Positions 53,677 to 61,999 of a stretch of DNA of 64,000 nucleotides are shown here, in pieces. The DNA is from Marinobacter litoralis. GTDB lineage: Bacteria > Pseudomonadota > Gammaproteobacteria > Pseudomonadales > Oleiphilaceae. The position numbers were made by a program, and so were the translations under genes. Position 1 is the stretch's first letter, and each line of letters starts with the position of its first letter. The notes under the pieces are model-generated. The model was not told where the DNA came from. It made no database searches and worked only from the letters and a program-made list of their open reading frames with translations. The DNA lies in NCBI RefSeq assembly GCF_016427555.1, contig NZ_JAELVS010000001.1, positions 682,001 to 746,000 of the forward strand. The letters are read 5' to 3'.

Positions 53677-53855
53677 AACCCGTTGTTCAGCGATATGTCG
53701 CCCCATTAAAGCATGCTCAAGGGCCGGTTCAAGCAAGCGCGGCGGGATTGCCATAATTCATCATAGTTTTCCGTTGGTTTGCCCGCTTTTGCCACGGTAG
53801 CGCCGTGTCGAACTGTTGCAATGGCATCACTCACTGCCACAAAAAGGATGACGTG

Positions 53856-55994
53856 ATGATGTTGCTAACGCTGTTTGCCAATCCGGCCGCCAGAGCCGGT
53901 TTCACTACCTCCCGCCGGTTAACCCCGAAATTCGATGCCCGAAAAAGGCTGCGTATTGCCGAAGGTGTCAGCCTTTGGCTGGCGGTTTTGATGATGCTGT
54001 TTGTGCACCCCTTGTATGCTGAAGCCAGCGAGGGCAGTGAACAGGGGGCAGGGCAACTGTACCTGATGAATGGGCGAAGTGCCTGGCAACAACCGGCGTT
54101 GATTCTGGACAGCGACTTCAACGTGCAGGTGTCGGGCATGCTGGCTCAAACACGGCTGACCAGAACCTTCAAAAACACCAGCGACCAATGGCAAGAAGGT
54201 GTGTTTGTGTTCCCGTTGCCGGACAAAGCCACGGTCTACGATTTGGTGATGAAGGTAGGCGAGCGGCGGGTGGTCGGGCGCCTCGAACCTAAGGCGCAAG
54301 CTCGTAAAACCTATGAGAATGCCAAAGTGAAAGGCCATCAGGCGGTAACGCTTGAGCAGCAGCGCCCGAACCTGTTTACCAGCCGAATCGCCAACATCCC
54401 GCCAGGGGAAACGGTTCAGGTAGAGGTTCGTTATCAACAGCCGGTCGGTTATCGCCATGGTGAGTTTGAACTGCGACTGCCCACCACCTTAACACCGCGC
54501 TATATGCCCGGCGAAACGATCACGGAGGCTCCGAAGAACTGGCGGTCTGGCTGGGCCATGCCGACCGATCAGGTGACTGATTCCGACCAGATCAGCCCAT
54601 TTACGGTTCGTGCAGACGATGTATCGCCGCAAAGCCACAGAGCAACCATTGCACTGGACATTGAAAGCGGGTTTCCGCTGGCCGAAGTCACCAGCCCGAG
54701 CCATAGCCTGTACACCCACATCGACGGTACCCGGGTGAGCGTAAGGCCTGAAGGTGATCGGGTGCTGATGGACAAAGATTTGATCGTGCGCTGGCGCCCG
54801 GAATCCGGCCGGGAGCCAGCTGCCGCCGTGTTTCAGCAGCAGTGGCAGGGGCAGGATTATCTGATGGCGATGGTGCTGCCTCCGGATGCCGCTGGCCCGG
54901 TTTTGCGCCGAGAATTACAGTTTGTCATTGATACTTCGGGCTCCATGGCCGGTGAATCGATGGTTCAAGCGCGCACCGCTTTGCTTCGCGGCCTCGATAC
55001 TCTGCGCCCGGGTGACTACTTCAATGTCATCCAGTTCAACAGTCAGGCCCACGCGCTGTTTGCCCAGCCGGTGCCAGCGGAGCGGCATTACCTGGCCCGA
55101 GCCCGCCACTATGTGCACAACTTGCAGGCAGACGGCGGCACCGAAATGGCCGGCGCTCTGTCGCTGGCGATGACAATGGAAAAGGCCCCGGTAGAGGCGC
55201 TGGTGCAGCAAATGGTGTTCATCACCGATGGTGCCGTGGGCAACGAATCCGCGTTGTTCGAGAAAATTCGCCAGGGCTTGAATGAGCGCCGCCTGTTCAC
55301 CGTGGGCATCGGTTCGGCCCCGAACATGCACTTTCTGCGGGAAGCTGCCCGTTGGGGACGCGGAGACTACACCGCTATCCACAACAGCGGCGAGGTGAAT
55401 CAGGCTTTGAAGAAGCTGTTCTCCGCCATGGAAGCCCCCGTGCTCACCGACATTGATGTGCGTTGGCCGTCTCAAGGCTCCGAACCGAATAGTGTGCCCT
55501 CCAAACCCGGTGATCTGTTTCGTGGCCAGCCATTGGTGCAGACGATTTCGGGCGTGCTGGCGGCCGGTGAGCTGGAAGTCTCAGGCACTTTACCGGGCGG
55601 TCGTCGATGGCGCACACGATTGCATTTGAGCCATGCGGCACCGGCCACCGGCTTGAACCGGCACTGGGCCAGAGGCCGAATTGACCAACTGATGGATGCG
55701 GCCAGCCTGAAGGGCGAAACCCCGAACGAATCCAGCATCATCAAATTATCGATGGCACACCAAGTAATGTCGCCGTTCACCAGCTTCGTTGCGGTGGAGG
55801 AGAAGCCGTTGCGGCCAACGTCTGAGAAACTGGAAAGTGAGCAGTTACCTACCTTGCTACCAGCGGGTAGCCACGCCGACATGCTGCGGTATCCGCAAAC
55901 GGCCACCATCTGGCCATTGCTCAGTGCCCTGGGATTGGCTGGCTTAATGTTTGCGCTGGCGGCGGCACTGCGGAACCGGAGGGCATCCGCATGA
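53856..55994 (+). CDS. sortase substrate with VIT and von Willebrand A domains
   Basis: A 712-residue envelope protein matching the marine proteobacterial sortase target protein. It has a signal peptide (about 35-60, LWLAVLMMLFVHPLYAEA), a VIT domain (about 70-200; RLTRTFKNTSDQWQEGVFVF), and a vWA domain (about 345-520) with the MIDAS motif DTSGSMAGES. The C-terminal sorting signal is YPQTAT (679-684), then a hydrophobic helix and a basic RNRR tail. The adjacent sortase would cut and attach it. The ATG at 53856 is preceded by AAGGA. Its stop overlaps the sortase start (ATGA). Confidence 0.92.
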   Translation: MMLLTLFANPAARAGFTTSRRLTPKFDARKRLRIAEGVSLWLAVLMMLFVHPLYAEASEGSEQGAGQLYLMNGRSAWQQPALILDSDFNVQVSGMLAQTRLTRTFKNTSDQWQEGVFVFPLPDKATVYDLVMKVGERRVVGRLEPKAQARKTYENAKVKGHQAVTLEQQRPNLFTSRIANIPPGETVQVEVRYQQPVGYRHGEFELRLPTTLTPRYMPGETITEAPKNWRSGWAMPTDQVTDSDQISPFTVRADDVSPQSHRATIALDIESGFPLAEVTSPSHSLYTHIDGTRVSVRPEGDRVLMDKDLIVRWRPESGREPAAAVFQQQWQGQDYLMAMVLPPDAAGPVLRRELQFVIDTSGSMAGESMVQARTALLRGLDTLRPGDYFNVIQFNSQAHALFAQPVPAERHYLARARHYVHNLQADGGTEMAGALSLAMTMEKAPVEALVQQMVFITDGAVGNESALFEKIRQGLNERRLFTVGIGSAPNMHFLREAARWGRGDYTAIHNSGEVNQALKKLFSAMEAPVLTDIDVRWPSQGSEPNSVPSKPGDLFRGQPLVQTISGVLAAGELEVSGTLPGGRRWRTRLHLSHAAPATGLNRHWARGRIDQLMDAASLKGETPNESSIIKLSMAHQVMSPFTSFVAVEEKPLRPTSEKLESEQLPTLLPAGSHADMLRYPQTATIWPLLSALGLAGLMFALAAALRNRRASA

Positions 55995-56572
55995 CGCGTT
56001 TTCTGGTTTTGCTGGCCAGTGCCTCGCTGATTCTGTTGGTGTTTGGATTATGGATACCGTTCAAGGCGTTGGTTGCTCAGGAGCTGTTGGAAAAGGCCTG
56101 GTCAGACAGCCAGACTCAACAAACAGCACAACGACCCTGGCCGTGGGCCGATACCTGGCCGGTGGCCAAGCTGGAATTGCCCGAGCTGGGTGTATCCATG
56201 ATTGTGCTGGAGGGTGGCCACGGCGAAAGTTTGGCCTTCGGCCCGGGGCGGGTGTTTGGCGGTGAGCGGGGCCCGCTGGTTCTGGCAGGGCATCGCGATA
56301 CCCATTTTCGCCATTTACAGGATGTGCAGCCGGGTTACCGGCTGCGGGTGCAAAACCAGAACCGGCAATGGCGACAGTATGAAGTCACTGATGTCGGTAT
56401 TGTCGATAGCCGCAAGGAGGTGATAGATACCCGGCAATTGGAGGACGATTCGGTACTTTTAATTACCTGTTATCCCTTTGACAGCCTGGATGCGAGAGGA
56501 CCCCTGCGCTACGTTGTAAAGGCGCGGCCCACGCAGCAGAAGGGGCCAAACAACGCTGTTGCGATTTTATAA
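55991..56572 (+). CDS. class GN (Gram-negative) sortase
   Basis: A 193-residue sortase. It has an N-terminal signal/anchor (about 5-25), catalytic H101 in AGHRDTHF, nucleophile C160 in LLITCYPF and R173 in RGPLRYVV, all with the usual spacing. The start ATG is inside the end of the substrate gene (ATGA). It should cut the YPQTAT signal and join the substrate to an acceptor in the envelope; the acceptor of Gram-negative sortases is unknown. A short hairpin (56573-56601) follows. Confidence 0.93.
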   Translation: MTRFLVLLASASLILLVFGLWIPFKALVAQELLEKAWSDSQTQQTAQRPWPWADTWPVAKLELPELGVSMIVLEGGHGESLAFGPGRVFGGERGPLVLAGHRDTHFRHLQDVQPGYRLRVQNQNRQWRQYEVTDVGIVDSRKEVIDTRQLEDDSVLLITCYPFDSLDARGPLRYVVKARPTQQKGPNNAVAIL

Positions 56573-56601
56573 TTTGGCGTACACTTGTACGCCAAAATTT
56601 T
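56573..56601 (+). terminator. terminator-like hairpin after the sortase gene
   Basis: TTTGGCGTAC (56573-56582), loop ACTT, GTACGCCAAA (56587-56596), then ATTTTG. The stem is 10 bp but the T-run is short, so termination may be weak. It separates the sortase operon from the acyltransferase gene. Confidence 0.6.
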
Positions 56602-56619
56602 GAGATCCGGAAACACAGT

Positions 56620-57339
56620 ATGGGTGTGGTACGAAAATTACTGGCATGGTTGTCGGTTGCCGTTATCTGTTTATTTTCATTGGTGCTGTATCTGGCACGT
56701 CCTTTTAACCCGGACAACAATCGCTTGTTAGCCGGGTTCATTGCTCGTTTTTGCCGGCGGGTGCTGGGCATGGAGCGCCCTTTGTATGGCGCCGAGAACA
56801 TGCCTCAAGACCGGCCCACCGTCATTGTGGCGAACCATCAGGAAAACGACGATTTGATGGTGCTGGGTGATCTGTTGCCTCCGCGGACCGTTGCCGTGGG
56901 CAAATCCGCATTGCTGTGGATCCCGTTTTTTGGTCAGGTATTTTGGTTAGGAGACAACATCATCCTCAACCGCAAACAGTCCCATAAAGCCGTGGCCATC
57001 ATGAAGGCCACCAGCGACGCCATTAATAAAGACCGCAAAAGCATCTGGGTGTTTGCTGAAGGTACCCGCAGCCGGGGGCAGGGGCTGGGGCGTTTTAAAA
57101 AAGGTGCGTTTCACATGGCCATTGCTGCGGGCGCGCCGATCACCATGGTGTGCGTGGCCAATTACCATGGCAACACAGAGGGTGTGCTGGGGCGCCGAGG
57201 TGCCGTGCCCGTACGCATTCTTCCGCCGATTGAAACCGCCGGTTTAACCACCGCTGATGTCACGGACCTGATGGAACGCTGCCACAAGCAAATGGCTGAA
57301 GCGGTAGATGAGTTATCGGCGGCCTCCGGAACTGCTTGA
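56620..57339 (+). CDS. 1-acylglycerol-3-phosphate O-acyltransferase (PlsC-like)
   Basis: A 239-residue LPLAT-family acyltransferase. One N-terminal helix (about 5-27), the HX4D catalytic motif in VANHQENDD, the EGTRSRG motif (acyl-acceptor binding) and LPPIETAGLT near the C terminus. It should acylate lysophosphatidic acid in the inner membrane. ATG at 56620. Nothing links it to the sortase genes beyond adjacency. Its stop is followed by about 70 bases before the GlsB gene. Confidence 0.88.
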   Translation: MGVVRKLLAWLSVAVICLFSLVLYLARPFNPDNNRLLAGFIARFCRRVLGMERPLYGAENMPQDRPTVIVANHQENDDLMVLGDLLPPRTVAVGKSALLWIPFFGQVFWLGDNIILNRKQSHKAVAIMKATSDAINKDRKSIWVFAEGTRSRGQGLGRFKKGAFHMAIAAGAPITMVCVANYHGNTEGVLGRRGAVPVRILPPIETAGLTTADVTDLMERCHKQMAEAVDELSAASGTA

Positions 57340-57408
57340 ACAGCCTCAATAAACAGGGCAGTCTTTGACCCATACCGTTAAACGTTTAAACGACAGGAGA
57401 ACCGATTG

Positions 57409-57651
57409 ATGAGTCTGATCTGGTTTCTGATTATTGGTGGCCTTGCCGGCTGGCTGGCGGGACTGATCATGAAAGGCAAAGGCTTTGGTGTGCTGGCCAA
57501 CATTGGTATCGGTATTGTCGGGTCGATTATTGGCGGCGTGGTTTTCGGCCTGCTGGGGCTTGCGGTGAAAAGTATGGTCGGAGAGCTGGTGACAGCGACG
57601 GCTGGCGCGGTGCTGTTACTCGCGGTTGTTAACAAGATAAAGCAGGGCTGA
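57409..57651 (+). CDS. GlsB/YeaQ/YmgE-family stress-response membrane protein
   Basis: An 80-residue very hydrophobic protein of the transglycosylase-associated family, with the glycine-rich repeats GGLAGWLAGLIMKGKGFG and GIGIVGSIIGGVVFGLLG and three membrane helices. I chose the ATG at 57409, with AGGAGA about 8 bases upstream; the track-like TTG at 57406 is less likely. These proteins are induced by stress in other bacteria. The MAPEG gene begins two bases after its stop. Confidence 0.88.
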   Translation: MSLIWFLIIGGLAGWLAGLIMKGKGFGVLANIGIGIVGSIIGGVVFGLLGLAVKSMVGELVTATAGAVLLLAVVNKIKQG

Positions 57652-57652
57652 C

Positions 57653-58054
57653 ATGATCATACCCGTTACGGCTGTTTTTGCTGCTGTCTTAGGCATTTTG
57701 CTGTTGGTTCTGTCGGCAATGGTGGTCAGGTGTCGTCTGAAGCATCAGGTTGGTATGGGGGTGAATGAGAATCGTGTGTTTCAGGCGACGGTTCGGGCTC
57801 ACGCCAATCTGGTGGAATACGCTCCGTTTGCTTTGATTATGCTGGCCATCGCTGAATTGAATGGCGTGTCATCAACCTGGATCTATTGGTCTGGAATGGC
57901 GTTGGTGGTGGGGCGAATTCTGCACGCCTTTGGCATGATCAAGGGAAAGGGCAAAACCCACATGGGACGTTTGGTGGGCACGATACTAACCTGGTTGTCG
58001 ATTCTGGTAACGGCGATTTTATTGCTCTGGAATGTGGGCACGGTTTACGGCTAA
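57653..58054 (+). CDS. MAPEG-family membrane protein
   Basis: A 133-residue protein with four membrane helices and the MAPEG motif pattern (FQATVRAHANLVEYAPFALIM, YWSGMALVVGRILHAFGM). MAPEG proteins are membrane glutathione transferases or related enzymes; activity in bacterial members is often unknown. The ATG at 57653 is two bases after the GlsB stop, so the pair is co-transcribed. A terminator at 58072-58101 follows. Confidence 0.9.
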   Translation: MIIPVTAVFAAVLGILLLVLSAMVVRCRLKHQVGMGVNENRVFQATVRAHANLVEYAPFALIMLAIAELNGVSSTWIYWSGMALVVGRILHAFGMIKGKGKTHMGRLVGTILTWLSILVTAILLLWNVGTVYG

Positions 58055-58071
58055 TACCGGCTAGGATGAGA

Positions 58072-58101
58072 AACGGGGCCTTTGTCAGGCCCCGTTCTTG
58101 T
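58072..58101. terminator. terminator between the MAPEG gene and the OmpA-domain gene
   Basis: AACGGGGCCT (58072-58081), loop TTGTC, AGGCCCCGTT (58087-58096), then TTCTTGT. Located between two convergent genes, ending at 58054 (plus) and 58112 (minus), so it can serve both. Confidence 0.8.
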
Positions 58102-58111
58102 ATCTGCGATC

Positions 58112-58552
58112 TTAAAGCGCCTGAGCGATGTCCATCGACAGGTATTCCAGCTCAACCCTGCGATTGGCCGCGCGGTCCTCGGGCCTTGCCAGAGGCCGGT
58201 CAGCACCCCAGGTCGCCATGATGATGGCCGACGGGGAAACCCCTTCCTTCGTAAGCAATCTCGCCACCGAGTGGGCTCGCAGACGGGCCAGAAACTGGTT
58301 GTAGTCGCCAGAGCCAAAGTTGTCGGAGTGACCGTGGATTTTTATCCGCGTGCCCGGGTGCCGCTTCAGATAGGCCGCGTGCTGTTTGAGAATCTCGGTA
58401 TCGGCCTCATCCAGCGTGTGCTTGTTAAAGCCGTAATGAAAGCGAGTGCGGTGAGGGCGACCTGCTTCTTGACCCTGCTGGGCTGCGTTAAATCCGGAAA
58501 GCAACGCCGCTTCTGCCAGCATTTGAGGGTTGTCTAAAACGAGAGTCGTCAT
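58112..58552 (-). CDS. short OmpA-domain protein
   Basis: A 146-residue protein whose C-terminal 100 residues form an OmpA peptidoglycan-binding domain (FHYGFNKHTLDEADTEILKQ, IKIHGHSDNFGSGDYNQFLA, LARLRAHSVARLL, ANRRVELEYL). No signal peptide is visible before it, so export is unclear. ATG at 58552 with AGGAT upstream. It could act near the cell wall if exported by another route, or use a downstream anchor. It may be a distant relative of the OmpA protein of sortase systems, but it lies 1.5 kb away. Confidence 0.8.
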   Translation of the reverse strand: MTTLVLDNPQMLAEAALLSGFNAAQQGQEAGRPHRTRFHYGFNKHTLDEADTEILKQHAAYLKRHPGTRIKIHGHSDNFGSGDYNQFLARLRAHSVARLLTKEGVSPSAIIMATWGADRPLARPEDRAANRRVELEYLSMDIAQAL

Positions 58553-58587
58553 CGGCAGTATCCTTGCAATCAAAGTCAGGTTCTTTT

Positions 58588-58627
58588 TGTTATTGCTCAG
58601 GTACTATTTAGTTATAGAGCAATAACA
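58588..58627. promoter_or_regulatory. inverted repeat in the divergent promoter region
   Basis: TGTTATTGCTC (58588-58598) and GAGCAATAACA (58617-58627) are perfectly complementary over 11 bases with an 18-base AT-rich spacer. It lies between the OmpA-domain gene (minus, start 58552) and the rhomboid gene (plus, start 58784), so it may be a regulator site or a cruciform. No regulator gene is adjacent. Confidence 0.5.
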
Positions 58628-58783
58628 GCAATTGGCGAATAGTCGATACAAGATCCGCGGGTACGGCTACCCATTGAAGAGCGCTTGTATGACCGCCTGA
58701 TGACATTACACCGCGAAAATAAGGCACCGCTGTGGTAAAAAAGCAGCCTATCAAGGACCGATTGTGATGAATAGTGACCGCCT

Positions 58784-60235
58784 ATGTTGATTATCCCCGC
58801 CGAAAACTCCGTGAACTGGAAGCGCCCACCGTGGGTAACGTTAAGCCTGATCATGGCCTGCCTGCTGGTGTTTCTTTTTTATCAGGGGGGCGACGACCAG
58901 AAACTGGATCATGCGCTGGAGCAATACCTCGAGAGCGGATTGCTCGAACTGGAAGCGCCGGCCTACGAAGACTACCTGCAACGGGAAATTCGCTTTGAGG
59001 GTGATCAGCAGAGCGTGCTGGAATTGCAAGACTTTCAGCAGCTTCAGGAGCAAAACAATGAGCTCTGGCAAGCGATTACCTTATTGATGGACCGGGAGTA
59101 TTACCAATATCTGCAAGACAATACCGGCATCATCTGGGCTCCTGCCGAACGTCGGGTATGGCTGCAGCAGCGCACGGCCATAGAGGACCAGTGGATCAGC
59201 CAGATGAGTGCGTTTCAGCTGGGGTTGGTGCCGGCCGAACTGTCGCTCTACACCCTCATCAGCTACCAGTTCCTGCACAGTGGCTGGGGTCACATCATAG
59301 GTAACTTGGTGTTCCTGTTTTTACTGGGGTTCACGGTAGAACGGGCGTTGGGTCCGGGGCGGTTTCTGGTGGCCTATCTGGTATGTGGAGCGCTGTCGGG
59401 CTTGGTGTTTACCGCGTTTTCTTCCGGCAGTCAGATCCCGCTGGTCGGTGCATCGGGTTCCATTTCAGGCCTGATGGGTATGTACGTGGCCATTTACGGC
59501 CTGCAGAAAATCCGCTTTTTCTATTTTCTGGGTGTGTACTTTAATTACTTCCGCGCCCCCGCCATTGCCATGTTGCCGGTGTGGCTAGGCAAGGAAATCT
59601 ACGATTACTGGTTCGCCGGAGCCACCGGTGTTGCCTACATGGCTCACGCGGGCGGTTTGGTGGCGGGCGCTGGCTTGGTGTGGTTGCTAGGAAAAAGCTG
59701 GCTGCAGGTAAAAGAAGAATTCTATGAGCCGGAACCGGACGAACAAGATGCTCGTTTTACCGCCGGATACGCCCAGGCGATGTCCAGCCTCGGCCGCATG
59801 GAATTTGAGCAGGCCCGGCGTCAGTTTGAGGCGCTCAGAGAACATTACCCGGAGCGTTCGATCCTGCTCGAACATCTGTATCAGATCGCTAAACTTCGGC
59901 CTGATCTGCCGGCTTATCGGGATCGAACCACCGAGTTGATGTCCGATGCCTTGGCTCGCCGCCAGCCGGAACAGCTGGTGGCGATCTGGCAGGAATACCT
60001 CAGCAAGGGCGAAGCCCACCATCCGTTAGCCGGAGAAGATCACAATCGGGTGTTGTTCGCCAGTTTGAAGAACAACGACCTGAAAGCCGCCGAGAAAGCG
60101 TTTGAACGGATGCGCACGCGGGCCGAACCGGAAATGGTTTATGAAGCTTGCCAGCTGTTAGTGAGCGAGTTTGATAAGTTGCAGATGGCGCCAAAAGCCC
60201 GCCACTATCGGCAGCTACTGCAGAGCCTGACCTGA
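58784..60235 (+). CDS. rhomboid-family protease with C-terminal helical-repeat region
   Basis: A 483-residue membrane protein. The rhomboid core (about 140-310) has GxSG nucleophile S224 (GASGSISGLMG), catalytic H288 (AHAGGLVAG) and the HSGWGHIIGNLVFLF loop. An N-terminal membrane helix (about 18-36) precedes a soluble Glu/Gln-rich stretch. The C terminus (about 325-483) is helical with TPR-like pairs (GRMEFEQARRQFEALREHYP, NNDLKAAEKAFERMRTRA), probably for substrate binding. It converges on a B-box/TPR membrane-protein gene. Confidence 0.9.
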   Translation: MLIIPAENSVNWKRPPWVTLSLIMACLLVFLFYQGGDDQKLDHALEQYLESGLLELEAPAYEDYLQREIRFEGDQQSVLELQDFQQLQEQNNELWQAITLLMDREYYQYLQDNTGIIWAPAERRVWLQQRTAIEDQWISQMSAFQLGLVPAELSLYTLISYQFLHSGWGHIIGNLVFLFLLGFTVERALGPGRFLVAYLVCGALSGLVFTAFSSGSQIPLVGASGSISGLMGMYVAIYGLQKIRFFYFLGVYFNYFRAPAIAMLPVWLGKEIYDYWFAGATGVAYMAHAGGLVAGAGLVWLLGKSWLQVKEEFYEPEPDEQDARFTAGYAQAMSSLGRMEFEQARRQFEALREHYPERSILLEHLYQIAKLRPDLPAYRDRTTELMSDALARRQPEQLVAIWQEYLSKGEAHHPLAGEDHNRVLFASLKNNDLKAAEKAFERMRTRAEPEMVYEACQLLVSEFDKLQMAPKARHYRQLLQSLT

Positions 60236-60259
60236 GCGCCAGGCCCCCTGCACGCGTTG

Positions 60260-61714
60260 CTATTCGGCGATCTCGAAACTCGCCTTCGGGCCTTTCAGAG
60301 GCTCCCGGTTGTTCACTTGCTCTAACCAGACGTCAATGTGCTGGTGGGCAGGGTGTCCGTGACACCGCTTCTGAACATAGGTAACAAACGCGCTCGCTTT
60401 TTCCCATTGTTGCAGACCGTTCGCCAGTACCTGGGCTGCCAGCAGGTAGGCCGGTGCCAGCTGTTCACTGTCCGGAAAGCGCTTGTGGAAATCCTGCAGC
60501 AGCCGAAGCGCTGGTTTGAAGTGCTGGCGGTGGTAAAGCGTGGTGGCGCACTTCAGGGCAAGCTCGGCATCGTCCACCTGAAAGTTGGGCTCGAGTGTCT
60601 GCAGCGATTGAATCAACTGATTCAGCGCGTCACCATCGTTGCGTTCGGCCAACCAGCCCATCAATCGCGGATGATACCGGTACAGCTCTGATACATCGTT
60701 TCGAGCAGTAAGCAGCAGGTACAGCTGCTCCAGACGGCGCGGATCGGTCCGGTCTTTCTTGAGTGCGTCTTTGAGGATGGCCAGCGCGCGGTCGTAGTTG
60801 CCATCTTTGATGTTCATATCCAAATCCGCATCCAACCGGGTGGAACGGTCCCGGTGCTGGTGGCCGGCGGATTCGTCTTCATCCTGCAGGTCCGACGCAA
60901 AGCCCAGTTCTTCCTGATATTGAAATAGCAGGTAGCCCAGCATGTGGAACAGAATCAGCGTGAAGGTACTGTTTAAAAAGCCTGCCAAAGGCTGCGCCAC
61001 CCACAAGGGAAAGTGAGTAACCGCAAAATCCTGTGCGGCGCCCGAGGCCAGCGTCAGCAGGATCAAATACCCATACAGCAAGAAATAAGGCGTGCCGATA
61101 CGGGAGATAAGCACCGCCAGATTGAGCGGGTTCACCGCCGCGCCAACCGAGCGTTCCATGGCCAGAACCATAATGCTGGCGGGTAACCCCAGCACCACAA
61201 ATGCGATGGCCAGCATCATCAAAATAGAGCCGCCGACCATGGCAGCGGCGGCTACCAAGGCGCCCATCAATACAAACACCAGCAGCTGCAGAATCACGAT
61301 GTTAAAACCACTGCCTGAAAACGCTTCCGACACGGGCGGCGGTTTCAAATGCCCTTCTGCCGTTCGATTGATAACCGCGTAGGTGTATTTGAACAGGGCC
61401 AGCGCCAAAACCACCCAAATGATCAATCCGATGAGATTTGCCGGCGCAACAATCGGCACCAGCGTGCAGATGGCAATAACGATCAGTGGGTCACTATGGA
61501 ACGGGTAGCGGAAGAAGGCGCCAATCCTTTGCCAGAAGGGCACCACTTCGGTGGCGGCACCCAGATAGCGCATGGCCTTACTGCATTTCGGGCACAGCCC
61601 CTGGCGCTGGCGTGTATCGGCATCGGGCATACAGCGGCTGCAATAGTGCATCTGGCATTCGCTGCAGTGCCATTTTGCGGGGTCACCCGGGTGGTAATGA
61701 CAATCGTGTTTCAA
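60260..61714 (-). CDS. membrane protein with B-box zinc finger and TPR-like C terminus
   Basis: A 484-residue protein. The N terminus (residues 1-46) has a zinc-finger pattern (CHYHPGDPAKWHCSECQMHYC, CPKCSKAM), resembling a B-box. Then several membrane helices occupy about 75-270. The C-terminal 190 residues are helical with TPR-like repeats (DGNYDRALAILKDALKKD, HFKPALRLLQDFHKRFPDSE). I know of no defined role. It shares a TPR-like tail with the convergent rhomboid, so they may act together. The ATG at 61714 is followed by HDCHYH; bases at 61715-61999 hold the promoter region. Confidence 0.8.
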   Translation of the reverse strand: MKHDCHYHPGDPAKWHCSECQMHYCSRCMPDADTRQRQGLCPKCSKAMRYLGAATEVVPFWQRIGAFFRYPFHSDPLIVIAICTLVPIVAPANLIGLIIWVVLALALFKYTYAVINRTAEGHLKPPPVSEAFSGSGFNIVILQLLVFVLMGALVAAAAMVGGSILMMLAIAFVVLGLPASIMVLAMERSVGAAVNPLNLAVLISRIGTPYFLLYGYLILLTLASGAAQDFAVTHFPLWVAQPLAGFLNSTFTLILFHMLGYLLFQYQEELGFASDLQDEDESAGHQHRDRSTRLDADLDMNIKDGNYDRALAILKDALKKDRTDPRRLEQLYLLLTARNDVSELYRYHPRLMGWLAERNDGDALNQLIQSLQTLEPNFQVDDAELALKCATTLYHRQHFKPALRLLQDFHKRFPDSEQLAPAYLLAAQVLANGLQQWEKASAFVTYVQKRCHGHPAHQHIDVWLEQVNNREPLKGPKASFEIAE

Positions 61715-61803
61715 GGCTAATGTCCTGGTCCGTCAGAGGTCAGAACAAATAATGACAGATGTACCGAACCATCGCATGCTCCGAAGCAAAAAACGTGAGT
61801 GGC

Positions 61804-61902
61804 TTGGCGAGATTAAGTTATTTGTAATTTGGCGACGTTTGGCGACAAACGCGGGTTTTACCTAGTGTATTTCGGGCATTTCGGTGAAGAGTTGGAACTC
61901 TT
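61804..61902. promoter_or_regulatory. repeats in the acnA upstream region
   Basis: TTGGCGAC occurs twice 10 bases apart (61829-61836 and 61839-61846), with TTGGCGA also at 61804-61810. Further on AAGAGTT-GG-AACTCTT (61887-61902) is a perfect 7-2-7 palindrome. They may be regulator sites for acnA, which starts at 62000; no regulator is assigned. Confidence 0.4.
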
Positions 61903-61999
61903 TGTCAATAGGCGGATCTTACACGGTTGAAGTCTGAGTTTTCAGTGCGATAGTTAAGTATAAGGAAACAATCGAGAGCGTAATTAGAGGAGGCAACGC

